NCBI GenBank assembly: GCA_033721235.1
Contig: JAWWAY010000002.1
Span: 1-64,000, forward strand
Length of the DNA: 64,000 nt
Reading direction: 5' to 3'
From: UBA5078 sp033721235
GTDB taxonomy: Bacteria; Pseudomonadota; Gammaproteobacteria; Pseudomonadales; Pseudohongiellaceae
Shown: in pieces, positions 50,719 to 57,651 of the stretch
Position numbering within the stretch: the stretch's first letter is position 1
Layout of the letters: each line of letters opens with the position of its first letter
The notes under the pieces: generated by a model
Seen by the model: the letters and a program-made list of their open reading frames with translations, nothing else
The model's database searches: none
Told to the model about the DNA's origin: nothing
Position numbers and translations under genes: made by a program

Positions 50719-51963
50719 ATGAAAGTAAGCCTCAAGAATCACATTAACCCTACCAGAGCTATTGCCGCCCCAGTCTTAACTGCTGGCTTACTTGCTTGCA
50801 CGCTTTCAGGCACAGCATCAGCTCAAAGCCTAACTGAAGATATCGCCAGCATGATCTCCGGCGGAACTACTAAAATCGACTTACGTTATCGCTATGAAAA
50901 CGTAGAGCAAGACAATGCACTTGATGACGCCGATGCCTCAACACTGCGCACAAGAATATCTTTTCAAAGCGCGACTGTTAACAAATTTGCTCTAGCATTG
51001 CAGGTCGACAACATCATGACTATCGGCCCAGACGATTACGACTCACTCGTTCTGGACAAATATCGCGGCAATACGTCTGTTATCGCGGATCCAGTGGGCA
51101 CAGAGATTAACATCGCTGCGCTTAGCTATGCCATTGATGAGGGCAAGTCGCTTACTATTGGACGCCAGCGCGTCAACCATGCAGATCAACGCTTTCTTGG
51201 CAGCGTAGGCTGGCGTCAAAATGAGCAGACTCTCGATGCGCTTTCTTACAGCTACAAAGAAGGCTCTACTAGCATCGATTACAGCTATATATGGAATGTT
51301 AACCGAATCTTCAAAGGCACAAAGACGAGCATTCAGCCAACGGACTTCGACAGCAACTCTCACGCACTACTAGTCTCTAACACTCAAGATTGGGGCAGCA
51401 TCAGCGGCTTCGTGTATGCCTTTGACTTTGAGAATGGCGCAGGTGCCTCTTCAATCACTTATGGTTTGAAGTATTCTGGCACTGTGGGTAGCGTTAACTT
51501 GAATGCATCGATCGCCACTCAATCCGATCACGGCGACAATCCAACTTCCTATGATGCGAACTACTACTCTTTCGATGCCGGAACTAAATTAGGCAGCATT
51601 AGCCTCAAAGCAGGTATAGAAGTATTAGGTAGCGACGACGGCGTTGCGGCATTCGCTACACCAATGGCAACACTACACAAGTGGCAGGGCTTCGCTGATC
51701 TATACCTCGGCACTCCAGCTAACGGTATCGAAGATCTGTATTTGACAGCAAGCACCGCCATCAGCGGCGTATCGCTAGCGGCAACTTACCACGACTTTAG
51801 TGCCGATGAAGGCAGTGCCGACTACGGTGACGAATTGGATCTGGTCATCGGCTATACTATTAACCCAAATGTGAATATTCAGGCTAAATTCGCATTCTAT
51901 GATGCCGATACGGTGGCAGTGGATACGGATAAATTCTGGTTATCGCTCAATATGTCCTTCTAA
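50719..51963 (+). CDS. Outer-membrane porin of the nitrate cluster
   Basis: The 414-residue protein has a signal peptide (AAPVLTAGLLACTLSGTASAQ) and a beta-barrel body of alternating strands (KIDLRYRYENVEQ, LTIGRQRVN, AKFAFYDADTVA) ending in WLSLNMSF, the C-terminal aromatic expected for barrel assembly. It resembles alginate-export-like porins. The start at 50719 has AACAGGAGCATGTA upstream; a frame from 50590 would run through the leader terminator. Its sigma54 and NasT-type leader suggest it serves nitrate entry. It precedes nasT-nasS on the same strand. Confidence 0.78.
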   Translation: MKVSLKNHINPTRAIAAPVLTAGLLACTLSGTASAQSLTEDIASMISGGTTKIDLRYRYENVEQDNALDDADASTLRTRISFQSATVNKFALALQVDNIMTIGPDDYDSLVLDKYRGNTSVIADPVGTEINIAALSYAIDEGKSLTIGRQRVNHADQRFLGSVGWRQNEQTLDALSYSYKEGSTSIDYSYIWNVNRIFKGTKTSIQPTDFDSNSHALLVSNTQDWGSISGFVYAFDFENGAGASSITYGLKYSGTVGSVNLNASIATQSDHGDNPTSYDANYYSFDAGTKLGSISLKAGIEVLGSDDGVAAFATPMATLHKWQGFADLYLGTPANGIEDLYLTASTAISGVSLAATYHDFSADEGSADYGDELDLVIGYTINPNVNIQAKFAFYDADTVAVDTDKFWLSLNMSF

Positions 51964-51969
51964 TTTGAG

Positions 51970-51975
51970 TATAAT
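51970..51975 (+). promoter_or_regulatory. Candidate sigma70 -10 for nasT
   Basis: TATAAT lies 36 bp before the nasT start and 7 bp after the porin stop codon. The -35 is poor (about TCAATA at 51947). A constitutive promoter for nasT-nasS would make sense as they are the regulators. Confidence 0.4.
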
Positions 51976-52010
51976 GAGCGGCTGGAATTACCCAATACAG
52001 GAATCTCAGA

Positions 52011-52619
52011 TTGAAAACCGCTCCAGACAATCAAACAGTTAGAGTTATGCTGGTGGATGATCACACCAGCCGTGCTCAACTGGTCGAAGAGAACCTCAAA
52101 GCTGCCGGCTTTGAGGTTCTATCCGTTATAAGTTCAGCAACCGGCCTGCTATTTCAAATTGAACAGCACCGTCCCGATGTCGTGCTGATCGATCTACAAT
52201 CTCCAGACAGAGACGTTCTAGAAAGCCTCGCAATCGTCAACAGACACAGTCCTACAGCAATGGTGATGTTTGCCGAAGAGGACGACCCCGACTATATTCG
52301 AGATGCAGTAGACGCCGGTATCAGTACCTACCTTACTGAGGGCATGAATCCCGATAAAGTTCGCCCAGTTATTGAAGTGGCCATGGCTCAATTCAAAGTC
52401 TACCAAGGCTTAAGAAACGAGCTCGACACTGCCCGCACCCAGCTAGAAGATCGCACCCTGATCGAAAAGGCAAAAGGACTTTTGATGCTACAAAAACGCA
52501 TCACTGAGAACGAAGCCCATCAGCTGCTTACCAAACTGGCGATGAACAACAATCAGAAGTTGCGAGACGTTGCGCAAACGGTTATCGCCACTTTATCTTC
52601 TTTAGAAATTAGGAAATAA
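52011..52619 (+). CDS. nasT: NasT-type ANTAR antiterminator
   Basis: The 202-residue protein has a receiver-like domain (VMLVDDHTSRAQLV, then DVVLIDLQSPDRD) and a C-terminal ANTAR domain (about 135-190: RTLIEKAKGLLMLQKRITENEAHQLL, key part IEKAKGLLMLQKR). ANTAR proteins bind paired hexaloop hairpins in leader RNA and prevent termination; NasT does so for nitrate genes when NasS is bound by nitrate or nitrite. The start is TTG at 52011. It lies two bp before nasS. The leader RNAs at about 50604 and 54049 have the expected target hairpins. Confidence 0.9.
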   Translation: MKTAPDNQTVRVMLVDDHTSRAQLVEENLKAAGFEVLSVISSATGLLFQIEQHRPDVVLIDLQSPDRDVLESLAIVNRHSPTAMVMFAEEDDPDYIRDAVDAGISTYLTEGMNPDKVRPVIEVAMAQFKVYQGLRNELDTARTQLEDRTLIEKAKGLLMLQKRITENEAHQLLTKLAMNNNQKLRDVAQTVIATLSSLEIRK

Positions 52620-52621
52620 AC

Positions 52622-53824
52622 ATGTCCGATGCTTTGCGACTTCCACCCGCCGAGATAAGTGAATTGTCATTAGGCTATATGAGGCTGACAGATGCGGCCC
52701 CACTAATTCTTGCTAAAGAATATGGAATATTCGAACGCTACGACCTAGACGTGACCCTAAAGAGAGAGGTCTCTTGGGCGAACTTGCGAGACAAACTAGT
52801 TGTAGGAGAGTTAGATGCCGCGCAATTACTAGCCCCCCTACCCATGACCACCACGTTTGGTGCGGGCGGTATTAGAGGCAATCTACTTACGGGTTTGTCA
52901 CTCGGGCTCAATGGCAATGCCATAACGGTGTCCAACAGCCTATGGGACAGCCTTGGGCTTAGCAATAAGAACCGACAACCCGACGCACTGGCTATCGTCA
53001 AAGCGCTAGCGGCACAACTGAAAGAAAAAGGCGAAAGCGAAAAACTCACTTTCGCGACAGTGCACGCTTTCTCAATGCACACTTTCTTGCTAAGGCTCTG
53101 GTTGCAAGCTGGAGGCATAGACCCTGACTCACAACTAAGATTATTGATTTTACCGCCGGAACAGATGTGCGACAGCTTGGCACGTGGCATCATCGACGGA
53201 TACTGCGTCGGCGAGCCGTGGAATACAGTAGCTGTAGAGCAAGGCATTGGCACAGTCGTCGCTACCGGTTACCAAGTTTGGAACAACGCCCCAGAAAAAG
53301 TCCTTGGCGTTACGGAGCATTGGCACGACACACACCCAGCCACCCACTTGAGGCTTCGTTTGGCGGCCATGGAAGCCTGCAGACTCATGACTGATCCTGG
53401 CGTGCGCGAAAACATCGCGGAAGTCATGAGCCAACCCCATTATTTAAACCTGCAAAGCAAGCTACTACTACCTTCGCTTACCGGAAACTTTCGCTTTAGC
53501 AAAAACGAGGATCCCGTAAAAGTCGCTGGCTTCCATGTATTTTGGGACTACCAAGCGGGTTTCCCTTGGCGCTCCCATGCCAGCTGGATAGTGGAACAAA
53601 GCAGCTCCCTACTGGGTAAGAAAATCACCCAAGACGATACGCAAGCTCTGGTACAGCAGTCCTACCGAACCAACCTCTACCGAGATGCGGCGCGCCACTT
53701 AAACTTTCCCTCTCCAAGCCAAGACTATAAAGAAGAGAACCGTCATCCTAGCACTTGGGAGTTAGAGCCTGGCATCGAAATGGGGGCAGACCTGATGCTC
53801 GGAAAAGAGAGGAAGGACTTTTAG
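52622..53824 (+). CDS. nasS: NasS-type nitrate sensor
   Basis: The 400-residue protein resembles NrtA/CmpA binding proteins (LRLPPAEISELSLGYMRLTDAAPLILA, key part LSLGYMRLTDAAPLI; 'GNAITVSNSLWDSLG'; EPWNTVAVEQGIGTVVATGYQVW), but has no signal peptide, so it is cytoplasmic. That is the hallmark of NasS, which binds NasT without nitrate and frees it with nitrate. It is 54199-NrtA's cytoplasmic cousin. A terminator follows. Confidence 0.92.
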   Translation: MSDALRLPPAEISELSLGYMRLTDAAPLILAKEYGIFERYDLDVTLKREVSWANLRDKLVVGELDAAQLLAPLPMTTTFGAGGIRGNLLTGLSLGLNGNAITVSNSLWDSLGLSNKNRQPDALAIVKALAAQLKEKGESEKLTFATVHAFSMHTFLLRLWLQAGGIDPDSQLRLLILPPEQMCDSLARGIIDGYCVGEPWNTVAVEQGIGTVVATGYQVWNNAPEKVLGVTEHWHDTHPATHLRLRLAAMEACRLMTDPGVRENIAEVMSQPHYLNLQSKLLLPSLTGNFRFSKNEDPVKVAGFHVFWDYQAGFPWRSHASWIVEQSSSLLGKKITQDDTQALVQQSYRTNLYRDAARHLNFPSPSQDYKEENRHPSTWELEPGIEMGADLMLGKERKDF

Positions 53825-53844
53825 GGGACATACTCAAGAAAGAA

Positions 53845-53870
53845 CCGAGCCGCGTATGCGGCTCTTTTTT
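53845..53870 (+). terminator. Intrinsic terminator after nasS
   Basis: GAGCCGC/GCGGCTC with a 4-nt loop GTAT is followed by T6, 23 nt after the nasS stop. Confidence 0.92.
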
Positions 53871-54021
53871 GGTGCGGTTAGAAACAAAAAGCCCAAAACT
53901 ACAGCATTATTTTTTCATCTTAAAACCCTGCGCCAAACATTCCATTTTTTTTTGACTGAATCCCCTTCCAAAACCCCCTTTAATCAGCCCTTTCAGCCCA
54001 CCTCTTTGCAAAACAAAAAAA

Positions 54022-54038
54022 CTGGCACACCCTGTGCA
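54022..54038 (+). promoter_or_regulatory. Sigma54-type promoter of the nrt operon
   Basis: CTGGCAC-ACCCT-GTGCA has GG (54024-54025), N10 and GC (54036-54037), matching the sigma54 -24/-12 spacing. The predicted start near 54049 lies just before the leader hairpins. Confidence 0.62.
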
Positions 54039-54048
54039 TTAAGCTAAG

Positions 54049-54162
54049 CATACTCGCTAATTTTCTCCAGCGAGTGGCGAGCGGATGATGAACTCCCCCC
54101 CGATTCAAATCCGCTGGGTAATGTAGCCCACGTGTTGTCTATCAACACGTGGGCTTTTTTTT
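54049..54162 (+). promoter_or_regulatory. NasT-type antitermination leader before nrtA
   Basis: Stem ACTCGCT/AGCGAGT (54052-54075) may be P1. P2 is TGGGT/GCCCA with hexaloop AATGTA (54120-54125), again A1 and G4. The terminator GCCCACGTGTTG/CAACACGTGGGC (54126-54154) with T8 shares GCCCA with P2. Leader 1 before the porin has the same logic. Confidence 0.68.
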
Positions 54163-54198
54163 GCCACTAAAAAATTATTGCTACTACAGGAGCACAGC

Positions 54199-55587
54199 AT
54201 GTCAGGTAAGAAGAGTCTAGAACACAGAACAGAAACAGCAACGCAACTTGTAAGGCGCTCAGCTCTCGCACTGTCCATAAGTGCTGCAATGGTGTCGCTT
54301 TCAGCGGTCGCAGAGATTGGCCCAGCAGAGAAGGACGAACTAACGTTTGGTTTTATTAAACTAACCGACATGGCACCTTTGGCCATCGCCTACGAACAGG
54401 GCTACTTTGAAGACGAAGGGCTCTACGTATCGATTGAGGCACAAGCTAACTGGAAGGTACTGCTAGATGGCGTTATTGATGGTCAGCTAGATGGCGCCCA
54501 TATGCTTGCAGGTCAACCAATCGCAGCGACAATCGGCTTTGGTACAGAAGCTCATATTATTACGCCACTCAGCATGGACTTAAACGGCAACGGCATCACT
54601 GTCTCAAACGATATTTGGGAACAAATGCGCAAGCATGTCCCGATGGAGAACGGCAAACCCGTTCACCCAATTAGCGCCTCTGCATTGAAGCCTGTAGTGG
54701 ACGAATACCGTGCACGCGGCGAGTCTTTCGACATGGGTATGGTATTCCCTGTATCGACTCACAACTACGAAATTCGCTACTGGCTGGCGGCTGGTGGCAT
54801 CCACCCTGGCTACTATGCACCTGAGCGCGGTGACACTTCAGGCATGTTAGAAGCCGATGTACAGCTTTCTGTGACACCTCCACCACAGATGCCAGCGACT
54901 CTAGAGGCTGGAACAATCTACGGCTATGCCGTTGGTGAGCCTTGGAACCAGCAGGCGATTTTCAAAGGCATCGGCGTTCCGGTCATTACGGACTACGAGC
55001 TATGGAAGAACAACCCAGAAAAAGTTTTCGGCATGACTCAAGAGTTCACTGAGATGTATCCAAACACAACCGTGCGAATCGTAAAAGCAATGTTACGTGC
55101 CGGTAAATGGTTGGATGAGAACAATAATGCTAACCGCGAAGAGGCGGCTCGTATTCTTTCTCGCGGTGAATATGTGGGTGCAGACTACGAAGTTATTGCT
55201 AACTCTATGACGGGCACGTTCGAATACGAGAAAGGCGACGTCCGTGAAGTACCCGACTTCAACGTATTCTTCCGTTACAACGCGACCTACCCCTACTACT
55301 CAGACGCTATCTGGTATCTAACTCAAATGCGTCGCTGGGGCCAAATCTCCGAGAACAAACCAGACTCTTGGTATATCGAACAAGCTAAAAAAGTCTACAA
55401 GCCAGAAATCTATGAGCTAGCAGCAAAAGAGCTAATAGAAGAAGGCTATATGACAGCAGCTGACTTCCCAGACTTCGAAACAGAGACTGGGTTCCGCCCA
55501 GCTACCGATGAATTCATCGACGGCATTTCCTATGACGGCACTATGCCAAATGCCTACCTTGAATCATTACCGATTGGACTAAAGTAA
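54199..55587 (+). CDS. nrtA: Nitrate ABC transporter substrate-binding protein
   Basis: The 462-residue protein has an N-terminal RRSALALSISAAMVSLSAVA signal, possibly Tat-like. The body shows the NrtA pattern: LTFGFIKLTDMAPLAIAYEQGYFEDEGL (key part TDMAPLAIAYEQGYF), LDGVIDGQLDGAHMLAGQP, 'NGNGITVSNDIW' and 'GEPWNQQAIFKGIGVPVITDYELW'. It binds nitrate in the periplasm and hands it to NrtB. The start is the ATG at 54199. The gene leads the operon with nrtB and an ATPase gene. Confidence 0.94.
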   Translation: MSGKKSLEHRTETATQLVRRSALALSISAAMVSLSAVAEIGPAEKDELTFGFIKLTDMAPLAIAYEQGYFEDEGLYVSIEAQANWKVLLDGVIDGQLDGAHMLAGQPIAATIGFGTEAHIITPLSMDLNGNGITVSNDIWEQMRKHVPMENGKPVHPISASALKPVVDEYRARGESFDMGMVFPVSTHNYEIRYWLAAGGIHPGYYAPERGDTSGMLEADVQLSVTPPPQMPATLEAGTIYGYAVGEPWNQQAIFKGIGVPVITDYELWKNNPEKVFGMTQEFTEMYPNTTVRIVKAMLRAGKWLDENNNANREEAARILSRGEYVGADYEVIANSMTGTFEYEKGDVREVPDFNVFFRYNATYPYYSDAIWYLTQMRRWGQISENKPDSWYIEQAKKVYKPEIYELAAKELIEEGYMTAADFPDFETETGFRPATDEFIDGISYDGTMPNAYLESLPIGLK

Positions 55588-55606
55588 CCAAAACTGGCAA
55601 CAAAAA

Positions 55607-55670
55607 TGCAGGGTGAGTTGGGACAGCACTACAAAAAGTGTTCCGATCAGATCTCAACTCACCTTCTGCA
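55607..55670 (+). other. Intergenic hairpin between nrtA and nrtB
   Basis: GGTGAGTTGGGA pairs with TCTCAACTCACC, and TGCAG/CTGCA can extend the base. With no U-tract, it probably protects the nrtA 3' end or lowers read-through, as for other ABC operons with abundant binding protein. Confidence 0.6.
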
Positions 55671-55684
55671 CATGAGGAAAGACT

Positions 55685-56707
55685 GTGAAAGACGAGGACC
55701 GCAACGTGACAACTACCGCAACCGAAACCTATACGCGCGAGATTAAGCTAGACCTTAGCAAGCTTAAACTGAGCCCAAAACTGACTAAGATAGTGCGCTC
55801 GGTCAGCCTTTCTGCGGCGGGTATATTTGTCTTCCTAATACTCTGGCAAGCAACGGCTAATAGCATCGTGACGTCCCTTGGGCAATTCCCTGGACCAACG
55901 CAAGTATGGGAGCAGATAGGTAATCTTCAGGACGACTATCAACGTGAGAAAGATCGAGAGATCGCCTTTTACGAACGTCAAGAAGAAAGAAACGCACGGA
56001 CTTTGGAAAGAGATCCCGATGCAGAAATACGCATTCGCGAATACACGGGCCGTCCTACCTTTATCGATCAGATTCAGACTAGCCTCGTGACTGTCATGTT
56101 CGGTTTCGTATTGGCTACCCTGATTGCAGTCCCACTAGGAATTATCTGCGGGCTGAGTGAAACCATTTACAGTGCCATTAACCCTATTATTCAAACGTTC
56201 AAACCGGTTTCTCCTCTTGCGTGGCTACCACTAGTCACCATGGTCGTCAGCGCACTTTACGTGTCCGAAGACCCTATGTTTGAGAAATCATTTGTAACCT
56301 CTGCCATTACAGTGGCCCTATGCTGCTTGTGGCCTACCGTCATCAATACCACCGTTGGCGTTGCCAGTGTTGACCAAGACCTGGTCAACGTGAGTCGCGT
56401 AATCTGTCTCTCTACACCGATGCATATTCGCAAAATCGTTTTGCCTTCAGCTGTTCCTCTCATTTTCACCGGTATGCGCTTATCCCTAGCCACAGGATGG
56501 ATGGTACTCATCGCGGCCGAAATGCTTGCGCAAAACCCCGGCCTAGGAAAATTCATTTGGGACGAATTCCAAAATGGTAGCTCTGACTCTCTAGGAAGAA
56601 TCATGGTCGCCGTTCTCGTGATTGGCCTCATTGGCCTTGTGCTTGATAGGCTAATGCTCTCACTCCAACGTTGGTTGAGCTGGGACAAGCAAACGGTCCT
56701 ACGCTAG
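55685..56707 (+). CDS. nrtB: Nitrate ABC transporter permease
   Basis: The 340-residue protein has a cytoplasmic N-terminus, one helix (AGIFVFLILWQAT) and five core helices (from about 140) with the EAA-type loop EMLAQNPGLGKFIWDEF (about 275-292). The extended segment between helices 1 and 2 (QEERNARTLERD) is unusual. It forms the membrane channel of the nitrate ABC system with NrtA and NrtC. GTG start at 55685 follows GAGGAAAGACT. NrtC starts 46 bp downstream. Confidence 0.93.
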   Translation: MKDEDRNVTTTATETYTREIKLDLSKLKLSPKLTKIVRSVSLSAAGIFVFLILWQATANSIVTSLGQFPGPTQVWEQIGNLQDDYQREKDREIAFYERQEERNARTLERDPDAEIRIREYTGRPTFIDQIQTSLVTVMFGFVLATLIAVPLGIICGLSETIYSAINPIIQTFKPVSPLAWLPLVTMVVSALYVSEDPMFEKSFVTSAITVALCCLWPTVINTTVGVASVDQDLVNVSRVICLSTPMHIRKIVLPSAVPLIFTGMRLSLATGWMVLIAAEMLAQNPGLGKFIWDEFQNGSSDSLGRIMVAVLVIGLIGLVLDRLMLSLQRWLSWDKQTVLR

Positions 56708-56753
56708 GCCTAATTTAGAGATAAAGACATATTAAGATTCAGGAGTGAGAACA

Positions 56754-57548
56754 ATGAGTTATTTAGAAATTAGTAGTGTGGGTATCGAGTTTAATACGGA
56801 AAGCGGAAAGTTCCGTGCCTTACAAGACGTGTCCTTGAAAATCGAGAAAGGTGAGTTCATCTCACTGATTGGTCACTCTGGTTGCGGAAAGTCTACAGTT
56901 TTAAACATTCTAGCTGGACTATACGAAGCTACCGAAGGCGGCATTATCCTCGAGGGCAAGCAAGTGAATTCACCCAGCCCAGACAGAGCAGTAGTATTTC
57001 AAAACCATGCATTACTACCATGGCTAACATGCTATGAAAATGTGGAACTTGGCGTAAAACAGGTTTTTAAGGACACGAAGACTAAAGCCGAGATGAAGGA
57101 ATGGATCGAATACAATCTCGATTTGGTGCATATTAGCCACGCCAAGAACAAGAAGCCCCATGAGATATCCGGCGGCATGAAGCAGCGTGTGGGCATCGCC
57201 CGCTGCTTGGCCATGCAACCCAAAGTGCTTCTAATGGACGAGCCTTTTGGCGCACTAGATGCCCTTACCCGCGCACACTTGCAAGACTCATTGATGGAAA
57301 TTCACGCGGACTTAGGAACAACAGTCGTGATGATTACGCACGATGTGGACGAAGCTGTATTACTGTCAGATCGCATCGTCATGATGAGTAACGGCCCCGC
57401 CGCGACCATCGGCGATATTCTCACGGTAGATCTACCTAGGCCGCGAGATAGACTGGCCTTGGCTGAGGATGCAGACTTTGTTCACGCAAGGCAGCAAGTA
57501 CTGGAATTCCTCTATGACAAACATAAGTTTCCAACAAAAGCAGCCTAG
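56754..57548 (+). CDS. nrtC: Nitrate ABC transporter ATP-binding protein
   Basis: The 264-residue ATPase has Walker A GHSGCGKST, Q-loop FQNHALLPW, signature ISGGMKQRVGIARCLA, Walker B VLLMDEPFGALD and switch His in ITHDVDEA. It drives nitrate import via NrtB. The ATG at 56754 (CAGGAG eight nt upstream) is preferred over the GTG at 56745. It is shorter than the fused NrtC of cyanobacteria and so could be called NrtD by length; no C-terminal binding domain is present. Confidence 0.93.
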   Translation: MSYLEISSVGIEFNTESGKFRALQDVSLKIEKGEFISLIGHSGCGKSTVLNILAGLYEATEGGIILEGKQVNSPSPDRAVVFQNHALLPWLTCYENVELGVKQVFKDTKTKAEMKEWIEYNLDLVHISHAKNKKPHEISGGMKQRVGIARCLAMQPKVLLMDEPFGALDALTRAHLQDSLMEIHADLGTTVVMITHDVDEAVLLSDRIVMMSNGPAATIGDILTVDLPRPRDRLALAEDADFVHARQQVLEFLYDKHKFPTKAA

Positions 57549-57651
57549 AAGCAGCTAGGCAATATAGGCAATACCGCGGGAGACTCGTGCTATAGTCTTC
57601 CTCGAACAACAAATCCTGCCAAATAATGACGTTTGCAGGGCCGGGAGAGTA

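Larger units (their letters stand above)
53825..54198 (+). other. Regulatory gap before nrtA
   Basis: The 374-bp gap holds the nasS terminator, a sigma54-type promoter at 54022-54038, a leader with two hairpins and terminator (54049-54162) and a ribosome-binding site (ACAGGAG, ending near 54192). I see no other gene. Confidence 0.6.
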
